Of a stretch of 64,000 nucleotides of DNA, positions 30,883 to 39,675 are shown one piece after another. The stretch is from G963668655 sp963668655 (GTDB taxonomy: Bacteria; Myxococcota_A; SURF-8): positions 124,001 to 188,000 of the forward strand of contig CAXXPQ010000002.1 of NCBI GenBank assembly GCA_963668655.2. Direction: 5' to 3'. Each line of letters starts with the position of its first letter. The first letter of the stretch is position 1. The position numbers and the translations under genes were made by a program. Below the pieces are notes generated by a model, which was not told the origin of the DNA, made no database searches, and was given only the letters and a program-made list of their open reading frames with translations.

Positions 30883-31980
30883 TCAGGTTCCAAGCGGAAC
30901 GCGGCAACGGAAAACCGTCCAGGATTCACCGTCGCTATCCACCTCGATCGCTCCGCGATGCTCCAGTTCAACCACGCTGTAGGCCAGATAAAGTCCCATG
31001 CCCAGGTGGGGTCCCTGTTCCTTCTTACCGGAGGCGAAAGGCGTAAAGATCACCCGCCGGTGCTCCTCCTTGATTCCGGGCCCATTGTCCCGGATGACAA
31101 ATTCGATCTCGCCTGCCTCTTCAAACAGTGCAGCGGAAAACTCGACGCGGCCGCCATCTGGCGAGGCTTCGATGGCGTTCTTCACGATATTGATCAGGGC
31201 GCGCGCAAGACGTTCGATCACGACTCGCAGATTCACGTCGGGTGGCTCTCGGACAATCAGGCTGACGCCTTTCTCATCGGCCAGATCCTGCACCGACTGG
31301 CAGACTTGATCGACCAGGGATCCGCATTGGACCACGTCAAAGTGCAGTTTCCGTCCCTCCGCAATGAAGCGCATGGATTCGCTGAAGTCTTCGAGACGTT
31401 TGCTGCGCTGGGCGATCCGATTCAAGGTTTCGGAATGCTTGCGCAGGGTGTGGTCGGAGAAGTCTTCCCTCAACCGAGACAATTGCGAGTTGAGCGGATG
31501 CAGCAGATTCTTCAACTCATGGGCGAATTCGTTGATCGCCAGCCCTTGCGCATCCCGTAGCGCCGTCATGACGTCCTTGTGGAAGGCGTTTGGATTCTTA
31601 TTGGAAGCGGCTTCGATCTTGCTGGCCAGTCGATCCAGTGCGCGTCCGTCCTTTTCGTCCTCTTTCTGCTCGGTAGACTGGCTGCGCAGGCGTTTCACTC
31701 GCAGAGCGGCCTTTTTCACATAGGGGTTCGCATCATCGAGCAGGCCGGGAATCAGCTTCCAGAACCATGAATCCGGAAGCAGAGTGGCTTTTTCCGCCAG
31801 CGCCTGACGCACCTCCCACTTCCCATCCGAAGACAACAGTTTCAGCAGTTTGAACGCTTCGGTCGCATCATCGCTTTCGCCCCGGCGTACCTGGTCGACG
31901 AGATGCTCGACCGCCTTGACCCGGTCGCCACCGTTCGATGACGTCGCCAGTTTTTCGAGATTCTTAGCCGCGCCCGACAT
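30883..31980 (-). CDS. soluble histidine kinase with HEAT-like N-terminus
   Basis: 365 residues from the ATG at 31980 (AAGGAG upstream), overlapping the ATPase gene by 17 nt. Residues 1-100 form HEAT-like helical pairs (AVEHLVDQVRRG, DGKWEVRQALAEKA, DDANPYVKKAALRVKRL). The phosphoacceptor helix has EFAHELKNLLHPL. The catalytic domain shows the N box NIVKNAIEAS, G1 RDNGPGI and G2 GMGLYLAY. It has no membrane segment, so the signal is cytoplasmic, plausibly passed through the co-encoded ATPase. HEAT-like sensors on histidine kinases are uncommon. Confidence 0.85.
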   Translation of the reverse strand: MSGAAKNLEKLATSSNGGDRVKAVEHLVDQVRRGESDDATEAFKLLKLLSSDGKWEVRQALAEKATLLPDSWFWKLIPGLLDDANPYVKKAALRVKRLRSQSTEQKEDEKDGRALDRLASKIEAASNKNPNAFHKDVMTALRDAQGLAINEFAHELKNLLHPLNSQLSRLREDFSDHTLRKHSETLNRIAQRSKRLEDFSESMRFIAEGRKLHFDVVQCGSLVDQVCQSVQDLADEKGVSLIVREPPDVNLRVVIERLARALINIVKNAIEASPDGGRVEFSAALFEEAGEIEFVIRDNGPGIKEEHRRVIFTPFASGKKEQGPHLGMGLYLAYSVVELEHRGAIEVDSDGESWTVFRCRVPLGT

Positions 31981-33859
31981 CGCGATATCTCCTTCCGCGT
32001 TCCTCAAACGCCTCCAGGCCGCCTTCCATTAGATTGACGATGAAATCGCGAATCTCCTTTCGGTCGAGGTTCCCTTGTAACGCCACTTGGGCCTGGCGTC
32101 CGTCCGATTTGAGGACCACGACATTCTTCGCCTCGCCCAGCACCGGGATGTTGGGATTATGCGTCACGAAGATCATCTGTCTCCGCGCCTGTGTCTCTTT
32201 CAGCTTCGGCACGACCGTATCCGAGACATAGGAGTTGTCGAGGTTGTCTTCGGGCTGATCGATCAGCAGGGGCGCCACGCTGTCCAGCAGCAGGATGGGC
32301 AGAATGGCTGAGCATTTCTGACCGGTGGATACCCGTTCGGTGGGGCGGAACCCGGCCCCGGTATCGAGTTGAATCTCTACCAGATCATCCACGTCAATCA
32401 CTTCCAGATCGTACCGGACGTTGGAATCCTTCGAAAACGCCTGAACCAGCGCAGCGGCGAAATCCTCCGTCACCTCAGAAGACTCGACAATCGCGTTCGC
32501 ATTTTCCCTCCCGATGAACATAGCCAAACGGCGCGGGTCGATAGCGCTGGTCACCTTGGCCACCCGTGGCCGGAACTTGGTGCCGGAGCCTTTCATCTGA
32601 TCGTTCAGAAAGTCCGCGTAGGTTGTTGTATCCGCAGCCTGGCGCACCTCGATGCGAATCTTGCCTGCGAGTTGCTGGTTGAGTGATTCAGCGGCCTGTT
32701 GCCGCACATCGTAGCGTTTCTGACAGGCATCCGAGAATTCCCACAGCAGCTTGTCTCGCTCTTCCCGCATCTCTTTGATCTGCTCCTCGATGCGCGTGCG
32801 GGAGCGCTGCTTATTTTCCAGTTCCCGGATCTGTTTGGCCAGCGCATCCCTATCTTTCACGCGGGCCTGCTTGTCCTTCTGTTTGGCCAGGGTGTCGTGG
32901 TATTTCACATCCTCCGGCGCATGCCGCTTCTTCAACTCCTCCTGCATGGTATCGGCAGCCTGACTCATCTCGTCCAGGCACCCCAGAGCGTCATTGATCA
33001 GATCCTGAAACCGTTTGGCTTGATCCAGATAAGTAACGCGGAGCTGCTCGAACAGTTCACCGTCTGGACCGCTTAGAAGCTCTTCGGCGAAGACTTCCTT
33101 CAGACCCGTAAACATGCCCGTCCGCAAAGGCTCCGTGCGACGACGAGCGCTGTCGAGGATCGGCGGTACGGCATTCAGCGCGGCCAGTTCGTTGTCGCGC
33201 ATCTGCTTAGCCTTGGACGCCGCTTCCACTTCCGGGCCGATATCCACGCCTTCCAGTTCCTTGTTCAGCCGCTCGAGTTTTTCCTTCAGTGCGGGCAGCT
33301 CCTGAAGGTTGACATCCTCCCCGCGCAGTTGCTGTTCCAGCAGGAGCAGGCTTTTGGCGTTCTGCTCCAGCTTCGTGCGCTTGCGCTGAATCTCCTGGCG
33401 CACCTCCCAGATCTGCTTGCGCTCAAAGCGATCCAGAAGCTCCCGCTGTGAAGGCGAATCGCTGGCGATGGTTTCGATTTCGTTCTGACTGAAGACCGCC
33501 GCGCTGATGGACAGGCCCGAATCGAGGATCTTCGGATCCACGACCTCACCGGACTGGTCCATAACAATCGGCGACTCCTTGTAGGCCCGCTTGATCGTAA
33601 AGCGCCCACCATCCTCGGTTTCAAATTCCACTTCCACCACGCCGTTGTGCAGGTTGCCCTTGAGCAGCTTGCTAAGACGGTCGTCGGGATCGCCGCCATT
33701 GATGCTGCCGCCCAGTGTGTAGCGGATCAGTTCCTGCAACGTAGTCTTTCCGGTGCCGCGCTCGCCTATAATGCAGTTGAGGCCATCGGTGAAAACTATA
33801 TCCAGTCCGTCGAGAAAACCGCCGGTCACCCGGATCCGGCGAATCTGATGATGTCTCAT
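31964..33859 (-). CDS. SMC/RecF-like coiled-coil ATPase
   Basis: 631 residues from the ATG at 33859, which has GGAGG upstream. ABC-type head: Walker A GERGTGKTTL near residue 30, a Q-loop in VFSQNEIETI, signature-like VSTGQK near 535, Walker B with D-loop PLLIDQPEDNLDN near 560 and the switch histidine in VTHNPNIPV. Two coiled-coil arms lie between (residues 150-235 and 330-420). The C-terminal head resembles the ATPase half of TrlF-type proteins, but no PHP nuclease domain is attached. Such ATPases act on DNA ends or branched DNA. It is the first gene of an operon with a histidine kinase and response regulator, so it may be the sensor of DNA damage or invasion. Confidence 0.85.
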   Translation of the reverse strand: MRHHQIRRIRVTGGFLDGLDIVFTDGLNCIIGERGTGKTTLQELIRYTLGGSINGGDPDDRLSKLLKGNLHNGVVEVEFETEDGGRFTIKRAYKESPIVMDQSGEVVDPKILDSGLSISAAVFSQNEIETIASDSPSQRELLDRFERKQIWEVRQEIQRKRTKLEQNAKSLLLLEQQLRGEDVNLQELPALKEKLERLNKELEGVDIGPEVEAASKAKQMRDNELAALNAVPPILDSARRRTEPLRTGMFTGLKEVFAEELLSGPDGELFEQLRVTYLDQAKRFQDLINDALGCLDEMSQAADTMQEELKKRHAPEDVKYHDTLAKQKDKQARVKDRDALAKQIRELENKQRSRTRIEEQIKEMREERDKLLWEFSDACQKRYDVRQQAAESLNQQLAGKIRIEVRQAADTTTYADFLNDQMKGSGTKFRPRVAKVTSAIDPRRLAMFIGRENANAIVESSEVTEDFAAALVQAFSKDSNVRYDLEVIDVDDLVEIQLDTGAGFRPTERVSTGQKCSAILPILLLDSVAPLLIDQPEDNLDNSYVSDTVVPKLKETQARRQMIFVTHNPNIPVLGEAKNVVVLKSDGRQAQVALQGNLDRKEIRDFIVNLMEGGLEAFEERGRRYRDVGRG

Positions 33860-33879
33860 ATCGTTCCTCCATCGTGAGT

Positions 33880-33971
33880 CTGCCAACAGGTTTTTACGAA
33901 ACCCATCCTGCCTCACCCCACAATTTCTGTCGCCTGCGGCAGTTTTTAAAAACCTGCCAGCAGGATTTTAC
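33880..33971. promoter_or_regulatory. candidate operator cluster between divergent transcription units
   Basis: An 18-bp direct repeat occurs at 33880-33897 (CTGCCAACAGGTTTTTAC) and 33954-33971 (CTGCCAGCAGGATTTTAC), with 16 of 18 bases equal. Between them, at 33938-33958, lies a near-perfect inverted repeat with arms GGCAGTTTTT and AAAAACCTGCC. The set lies just upstream of the ATPase-kinase-regulator operon and within the 280-base gap shared with the sigma-54 activator gene. I could not identify a clean GG-N10-GC sigma-54 promoter next to it. Confidence 0.5.
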
Positions 33972-34140
33972 CCGGATCTCCAACTCCTGCTCGCAATGTC
34001 GTCACTGTTTGCCGCAGGAATACAGGCAGGCATCCATGCTGCCGCCCATCATGCCACAGGCGATTCCGGCGCATGGAAGACGTACAGTATAGCTCAAAAC
34101 GGCTCACAACGAATCGTTTTAATGTAATCAAGGACATAGC

Positions 34141-35184
34141 GTGTCACAAGAGTTGACGTATTCCAGAACGGAGGGGCTGATCGGCGGTGATGCCGTCATG
34201 GACGCCCTGTTCGATACGATCCGGGGCATCGCCCGGATCGGGGATACGGCCATCCTGATTCAAGGCGAAACCGGCGTCGGAAAGGAAGGCTGCGCCAGAG
34301 CCATCCACTATAACGGCCCGAGAAAAAGCGGCCCGCTCGTACCCGTCAACTGCGCCGCCATACCAGACTCCCTGGCCGAAAGCATGTGGTTCGGCCACAA
34401 GAAGGGAGCTTTCACCGGGGCCACAACCGATAAGGCAGGATATTTCGAAGCCGCGCATGGAAGCGTGCTTTTTCTGGATGAGGTCGGCGATCTGTCGCTG
34501 GACTCCCAGGCGCTTCTGCTTCGCGCCCTGCAGGAGAAGGAAATCGTGAGAATCGGCGAGACGAAGCCTCGCCGGATTGATGTCCGAATCGTCTCGGCCA
34601 CCAACAAAGATCTGCTCGGCATGATCGAACGTGGTGAATTTCGGCGAGATCTTTACCATCGCCTGGCGGAAGAGCCGCCCCTGATCATTCCCTCGCTTCG
34701 CGCCCGGCCTGGAAGCATTGCCGTGCTAATCCAACACTTCATCGACCATTTTTCTCGGCAGTACAAGGTCCAGGTGGATATGCCGGAAACCGTCTTGGAC
34801 GTACTGCAAGCCTTTTCCTGGCCGGGCAATGTCCGTCAGCTCAAGTCCACGATCAAGCATCTGGTGCTGACGGTCGTTCGCCGTGGGGGGAAGCAAATTC
34901 GGCAGAAAGACCTGCCGGAAGAAATCCGCAACAGCCAGTTGCCTCAGATTCCCGCACCATACAGAAGCGATGTACTCCGCGATGCCATTATGCGGGTACT
35001 GGGTCAGATGCAGAGTCTGTCCGTCAGCGATCTGGTTGATCGGGTCGGTCGGAATCGACACGCCATCAGCTATCAGTTGGAACAGATGGAATCGGAAGGG
35101 CAGGTCCGAATCGAGCGACGGCGCGGACGAGGTGGAAACATCATACATTTGGCTTTGAATTCAACCCACACGAAACTGGCATAG
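34141..35184 (+). CDS. sigma-54-dependent AAA+ transcription activator without receiver domain
   Basis: 347 residues from a GTG with AAGGA upstream. The sigma-54 interaction domain starts near residue 14: Walker A GETGVGKEG, the GAFTGA loop intact in KKGAFTGATTDK, Walker B SVLFLDEVGDL, then RRDLYHRLAEEPP and SWPGNVRQLK. There is no N-terminal sensory domain. The C-terminus is a winged helix (LSVSDLVDRVGRNRHAISY) rather than the usual Fis-type helix-turn-helix. It is transcribed away from the ATPase-kinase-regulator operon across a gap rich in repeats, and so may control that operon. Confidence 0.85.
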   Translation: MSQELTYSRTEGLIGGDAVMDALFDTIRGIARIGDTAILIQGETGVGKEGCARAIHYNGPRKSGPLVPVNCAAIPDSLAESMWFGHKKGAFTGATTDKAGYFEAAHGSVLFLDEVGDLSLDSQALLLRALQEKEIVRIGETKPRRIDVRIVSATNKDLLGMIERGEFRRDLYHRLAEEPPLIIPSLRARPGSIAVLIQHFIDHFSRQYKVQVDMPETVLDVLQAFSWPGNVRQLKSTIKHLVLTVVRRGGKQIRQKDLPEEIRNSQLPQIPAPYRSDVLRDAIMRVLGQMQSLSVSDLVDRVGRNRHAISYQLEQMESEGQVRIERRRGRGGNIIHLALNSTHTKLA

Positions 35185-35251
35185 ACATTGCTAATATACT
35201 CCACTGAAAAGATTAGATATCTCTTATCAGCTACTTAGGAGCCTACAGTCT

Positions 35252-36580
35252 ATGCCGGCGCGAAAAATCGACGACTATAAATGGATGGTGCAAGTTCAGC
35301 GGGCGGGCGAACGAAAGACGAGGCGCGTAAACGGCGATCGAGCCGAAGCCGACGCAGTGGAGCAGCAACTCACTCAGGAATTGGAACGTAAAACAAGGAA
35401 GCAAAGCAACCTGTCCAAGCCGGATCGGAACCTTGGACAGATGCCAATGGCCCAGGTCGCTTCCAAACCTGATATCCATCCCGCACATCCAGAGACGACC
35501 ACAGTCGTTGAATCTCCGGTTTCGAATCAAAGACTGACACCACCAGCGCTTCCCTTCGGTCCTCCATCCGTCTTAAGCCTCGACGGCTCCATCTCACTGA
35601 GCGACTACTACCATCAGCGATACGTCGAGCACGCCGCCATCGTCCAAAGCAAGAATACGCTGTTGCGCGGCGTCCACAAATGGAACTACCTTTTCCATTA
35701 CCTGGGTGACTGCAGCCTGGAGCAATGTCTGGAGATCCGCACCGTCAATTGGTTCATCGAGCAGATGCTGACCAACGGTCCGATTTCGTTTTGCAAAACG
35801 CAGACCGGCGCGCCCCGACGCCTCCGAGCGACGACCCTTTCTCACGCCACGGTCAACAAGTCGCTCCAATGCCTGAAAGCGGCGCTGAATCTGGCCTTCC
35901 GTGAAGGGACTGTCTCCAGGCGGCCTACCTTCGATTTATTACCGGAAGAGGATTCCACCTTGGTCCTCCCGCCCACAGATGAGCAGTTGCAGGATTTGCT
36001 GGCGGCCTGCGAACTCCTTCGGCCTTACGCTCCATACCTGCCCGAAGTGGTGGAGTTCGCCGCTGACACCGGCATGCGTCGGGCTGAGATCTTCCATCTC
36101 GCATGGGGATCGACCGATCTCATGCGCGGCGTCATCAAGGTCCAGAAACGCAAGAGCGCTCGTATGGTCAATAACCAGGTCTGGAAACCCAAGCACGGCA
36201 AGGCCCGGGAAATCCCCATGACCAAACGTGTGCGAGAAATTCTGGAAATGCTGCATGCCAATCATCCTCATGGTGAAGATGATCTCGTCATTCCCAACCA
36301 GGGAGGTTCGCCGTACTACCCGATGTATTCACTGGATGGTCCTAGAAGCCGGGGAAGGGGTTACTTCCATGTCGCCGTCGAAAAGGCCGGGCTCAAGGGC
36401 AAGGTCACATTCCATGCCCTGCGCCATCTTTTCGCGGTTCGACTGCTGACCAAGGGAGCGCCCATCACCGTGGTCTCCGATCTGCTTGGCCATGCTGACA
36501 TCCAGCTCACCGTCAAGCGCTACGGTCAGTTCGCATCCGACGCCAAGGTCAAGTTCGATGCCGTGGGATTGCTGGATTAG
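35252..36580 (+). CDS. tyrosine integrase, homologous to the two element integrases
   Basis: 442 residues. An N-terminal arm-binding domain (DDYKWMVQVQRAGERKTRRV) and a SAM-like core-binding domain are followed by the catalytic domain. Arg is in TGMRRAEIF near 274, HxxR in HALRHLFA near 388, then LGHADIQLTVKRYG with the Tyr nucleophile near 424. It is clearly related over its whole length to the integrases at 40907 and 50488 (shared motifs VNKSLQCLKAALNLAFREG, VWKPKHGKAREIPM) but diverged. It is oriented oppositely and may belong to the island on its left. A membrane-protein gene converges on it, 14 nt away. Confidence 0.88.
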   Translation: MPARKIDDYKWMVQVQRAGERKTRRVNGDRAEADAVEQQLTQELERKTRKQSNLSKPDRNLGQMPMAQVASKPDIHPAHPETTTVVESPVSNQRLTPPALPFGPPSVLSLDGSISLSDYYHQRYVEHAAIVQSKNTLLRGVHKWNYLFHYLGDCSLEQCLEIRTVNWFIEQMLTNGPISFCKTQTGAPRRLRATTLSHATVNKSLQCLKAALNLAFREGTVSRRPTFDLLPEEDSTLVLPPTDEQLQDLLAACELLRPYAPYLPEVVEFAADTGMRRAEIFHLAWGSTDLMRGVIKVQKRKSARMVNNQVWKPKHGKAREIPMTKRVREILEMLHANHPHGEDDLVIPNQGGSPYYPMYSLDGPRSRGRGYFHVAVEKAGLKGKVTFHALRHLFAVRLLTKGAPITVVSDLLGHADIQLTVKRYGQFASDAKVKFDAVGLLD

Positions 36581-36594
36581 GGAGGTAGAGTAGA

Positions 36595-37227
36595 TTAAAG
36601 CTGTATTATTTCCAATCCAGCGATCTGTTTTGTTTTTTTACCTAGGACTGCACAGGATATCACTGTCCCTAAAATTAATCCTAGGATCCAGGTTACATAT
36701 GCAAAGAATGCTACCCAAACTATCATAGCAGGGTCGCTAGAACTGTAGAAGTTATTTCCGATTTTTACTAGTCCAGACAGTGTAACAATGGCTATAAACA
36801 GAATTCCTATAATAAAAGAAATCATAGACCCTCTATTCCCCGTTTTTCCATGAAAAAGAAATGACCATATAATTGCAAGGAAATAGAAGGCATAGGGGAT
36901 AATTAGTTGAAGGACCAATCCTCTATTTTCGAAGCCGCTATTTTCATCTATGTGTTCAAATGTAGGTGCAATATAAATGGCAGGAATCATGAAATATACG
37001 ATATTGAAAAGTCCGGTGAAAGGCCATGTGCTTTTTAGCTTGCGAAAAGACAAATAGACCCCAAAACCGAAAGCTGCTATCGATACGATGATCTTAACAT
37101 GCGCAATATAAAAGAACTCCTGAGTTTTCATGTCTTGTATTGCGAAATATAATGGAAAGAAAACAATCCCTACCCATAGGGAAGTGATTAGATACTTTTT
37201 TGTATTTCTATACAAGAAGCTGATCAT
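36595..37227 (-). CDS. multi-pass membrane protein, unknown
   Basis: 210 residues with about six hydrophobic segments (YLITSLWVGIVFFPLYFAI, IIVSIAAFGFGVYLSF, YFMIPAIYIAP, LVLQLIIPYAFYFLAII, SFIIGILFIAIVTLSGLV, WVAFFAYVTWILGLILGTV). It is AT-rich compared with the genes around it and has no known family by eye. It is the last minus-strand gene of the RHS array, so it may be the immunity protein of a lost membrane-acting tip. That is inference only. Confidence 0.6.
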   Translation of the reverse strand: MISFLYRNTKKYLITSLWVGIVFFPLYFAIQDMKTQEFFYIAHVKIIVSIAAFGFGVYLSFRKLKSTWPFTGLFNIVYFMIPAIYIAPTFEHIDENSGFENRGLVLQLIIPYAFYFLAIIWSFLFHGKTGNRGSMISFIIGILFIAIVTLSGLVKIGNNFYSSSDPAMIVWVAFFAYVTWILGLILGTVISCAVLGKKTKQIAGLEIIQL

Positions 37228-37476
37228 TTCATGATCTCATTTAAACTTACGCAAAAGCAAAGAGGTTAATCCGTACGACAATATGGGAGAATCCCCGTTA
37301 ATAATTGCTGGACTAAGACGCTTATTACAAGTCGTTAGATGCATTGTTCGACGTACCGAAAGCAATCGTACCCATCTCTTCAACTTTCGACCCCGGATGC
37401 GTCACATGTAGCGCATTCTGCCCCTGATGCAATCTGCGGGGCCAGACTCCCTGCATCTACGTCTTTTCTGATGCAC
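37228..37476. other. gene-free trailer of the RHS array
   Basis: No gene seen. The stretch contains several copies of GATGCA or its complement (GATGCATTG, TGATGCAATC, CTGCATCTAC, GATGCACTAC), a motif also dense at the integrase end of the 8.45-kb elements. It may be a scar of an earlier integration. Confidence 0.35.
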
Positions 37477-37535
37477 TACATCTCCCGCCCAAACACGCCG
37501 GAACATGTGGCGCATCACCAGGAGGGTGAATGTAC
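37477..37535. repeat. 59-bp cassette-end repeat, copy A
   Basis: A 59-bp sequence repeated at 38893-38951 with two mismatches. It lies 13 nt downstream of the barstar stop codon. It contains CGCC and GGCG arms around ACATGT and the string CACCAGGAGGGT. Because both copies directly follow an immunity gene, it looks like a cassette boundary or recombination site rather than a chance repeat. Confidence 0.7.
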
Positions 37536-37548
37536 GTTCCTCTATTTT

Positions 37549-37950
37549 CTATATTCCCCTCTCTTCCTCGTACTCCTTGAGTAGCGCGGCGATCCGGTCC
37601 CGGGTCTCCGGCGGAAAGACGACGTGAAGGTCGCGTAACACCTGACCAGGGACCGTCCACTTCTTTTCTGCAACGTTATTTAGAACCCATAAATACTTTT
37701 TCAACTCGGAGACCTCGCCCGTTAGGGGTAGATCCCGATGCCTCAGGACGACAGGGCCGGGCGGCAACCACGAGAAGTCTCGGATGCAATCATTAAGGGC
37801 ATCCCAATTCACCCCAAAATAATCCGGGAAAACAAGACGTTCCGCCAACTCCAGCAAGAGATTTTTTTTATTTCCGATCCCAACCTGTATCTCCGCTACG
37901 AGCGCAGGCGAGGCCGGCAAGTCCGAATCGTAGTAATGGAATGGTGCCAT
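37549..37950 (-). CDS. barstar-family immunity protein
   Basis: 133 residues. The core barstar signature is plain: LVFPDYFGVNWDALNDCIRD near residue 38, where the Asp residues plug the ribonuclease active site, then the WLPPGPVVLRH strand and a helical C-terminus. GGAGGG precedes the ATG, 10 nt after the stop of the barnase tip. It should bind and neutralise that tip in the cytoplasm. It lies directly upstream of the 59-bp repeat. Confidence 0.9.
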   Translation of the reverse strand: MAPFHYYDSDLPASPALVAEIQVGIGNKKNLLLELAERLVFPDYFGVNWDALNDCIRDFSWLPPGPVVLRHRDLPLTGEVSELKKYLWVLNNVAEKKWTVPGQVLRDLHVVFPPETRDRIAALLKEYEEERGI

Positions 37951-37960
37951 CGTGCCCTCC

Positions 37961-38719
37961 TCAATTGAGCGGGGTGAAGGTCTTGTAGTGGTCGGGGGTG
38001 TAGTAAAATTCCCCGTTCTGGCCTCGGATTATCCGTTGCGGGCCGACGCCCTTGATCCCCGGCGTCGGTTGCACGAACTCTTGGTAGTAGCCAGGAGGTC
38101 GTGTGGGGAGTAGCCCTTCAGTGTTGTCGAATATATTTCTCATGGGAAGGCGACCTGACTGAATCGCCTCAATCGTCGGCCCGACATTCACCGTGCCTTG
38201 GCCAACTGTCTTTCCAAAGGAAGAAACCGTCGTGCCCGACAACATTGTAGTCGTTGGCCGAGTTACACTCATCAATGCATTGACACCAGTCGTTGCCTCG
38301 ACCCCGCCGGTCACACCGGTCATTCCGGCCACCTCGTCGGCAGTCGGGACGACCCTACTCATTCCGGGTTTACCCACAGCCCCGGCAACACGTCCGGTTA
38401 CCAATCCGGCTGTCAGTCCGAATAATGCCTTTCCAAGGAACCGATCTACATTCTTGCTGCCAAGTTTGTCTCCCCTTTCCACAAGCATATGGGCTTCACC
38501 GGCCAACTGGCCGACACCCTCGGCCATATCTTTGCCAAGTTCGGCCATCGTGACAGCCATTCCTGCCTGCATCCCGTACTTGGCGGAATTACTAAGGAAA
38601 TTCTTGGCAACGTCAACGCCGGACGTGGCAAATGCCACTGCCGATTCCCAGAAACTTTCGGCGGCGTCCTCTGGTGCAAGTCCCGTGGGGTCTATTCTAT
38701 TTACCGGGTTCCCCCGGCT
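37961..38719 (-). pseudogene. orphan RHS tip with barnase-like ribonuclease, no start codon
   Basis: The open frame begins right after a TGA at 38720-38722 with SRGNPVNRIDPTGLAPEDA, the RHS core end, and runs to a natural stop. There is no ATG, only a GTG at 38638 without a ribosome binding site. A Gly/Ala-rich linker precedes a C-terminal microbial ribonuclease domain: LPTRPPGYYQEFVQPTPG (catalytic Glu), PQRIIRGQNGEFYYT (Arg) and DHYKTFTPL (His). The toxin part looks intact. Without an RHS body or a start it is probably silent until recombined onto an RHS gene; I use pseudogene only in this sense. Barstar follows. Confidence 0.8.
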
Positions 38720-38892
38720 TCACACGTGCATCAGGGGAAGGTTGCACTCACGATTTCAAAGAACGTCTTTTCCGTCTACTCGAATGTTATGAAAATCATA
38801 CCCGGAAACAAGACCCCGGTACATGTACGAAAACTCACGCCCCTACATGTACGATCCCCAAGCTCGGTATATCTCCAACCGATGTACACCGG

Positions 38893-38951
38893 TACATCTC
38901 CAGCCCAAACACGCCGGAACATGTGGCGCATCACCAGGAGGGTAAATGTAC
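38893..38951. repeat. 59-bp cassette-end repeat, copy B
   Basis: The second copy of the repeat at 37477-37535, with differences only at about its 10th base and in the GAATG/AAATG position. It follows the stop of the pentapeptide-like immunity gene by 19 nt. Between it and the barnase tip (38720-38892) lie two short TACATGTAC palindromes, at about 38820 and 38844, and no gene. Confidence 0.7.
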
Positions 38952-38970
38952 AGTGGTATTCCTTTATGCA

Positions 38971-39675
38971 TCATTCAGTCTCCGCCACCCCTGCATCACG
39001 AAGGTGGCGCAAGCCTTCCAAAAGGTACTTGAAATCTTTGTCTCTTTTCGAGGCAACAAGAACCACGTCTTGATCCCGTCCTTCCTCTAGGAACAGATCA
39101 ATCCAGCCTGACCAGAAAGTCTTGGGCATGTGGAGTTTTTTATGAATTCCTAATAATGCCTTTTCTCGCGTCACCACCGCCTGGGTTTCCGGGTCGCGAC
39201 GTATCAGTTTAGCCGGGATTCCCCGAATGTCGCATTCCTTGAACTCCGCCTCCCTGATGTCCAGCGCCCAATCGGTGTCGGCGTAATAATCCGCGTTCGC
39301 TTGGTCAAATGCAGCCTGCTCGTGCGGCTTGCCGCTGGCAGCCGCGATTAACGGACTGAGCATCACCCGACCGATCTTCCCTTTCAACGTCAGATGCTTG
39401 AAGACCGCTCCCCAGGTCTGTAGCAACTGCCCGTGTGTTTCAAGGTTCTCAACCAGTATGTCCTCGACAATGGCGGAATCAAGGGCGCACCCCCTTTGAG
39501 AGCAATTGAAGAATTTCATGTTTCGCACGGTGGACCGCAGACGTGGGTCTCGCGTTATCGACCAAGCGCAGCCCTCGAAGTAACAGTCTTCGAACATCGC
39601 GTCCGAAAAGGTACGACCGGAATTTCGATCATACACAGCATCGAAGCGTTGCCCCTTGAATGTTTTCATTTTCAT
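38971..39675 (-). CDS. probable immunity protein, pentapeptide-like
   Basis: 234 residues. Its ATG overlaps the stop of the upstream toxin tip by 4 nt, the usual toxin-immunity arrangement. Quasi-repeats of five residues are visible (DAMFEDCYFEGCAW, MKFFNCSQRGC, REAEFKECDIRG), suggesting a partial pentapeptide-type beta helix. A helical C-terminus follows (RDFKYLLEGLRHLRD type). No exact family is assigned. It should protect against the restriction-endonuclease-like tip at 39672. Confidence 0.75.
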   Translation of the reverse strand: MKMKTFKGQRFDAVYDRNSGRTFSDAMFEDCYFEGCAWSITRDPRLRSTVRNMKFFNCSQRGCALDSAIVEDILVENLETHGQLLQTWGAVFKHLTLKGKIGRVMLSPLIAAASGKPHEQAAFDQANADYYADTDWALDIREAEFKECDIRGIPAKLIRRDPETQAVVTREKALLGIHKKLHMPKTFWSGWIDLFLEEGRDQDVVLVASKRDKDFKYLLEGLRHLRDAGVAETE

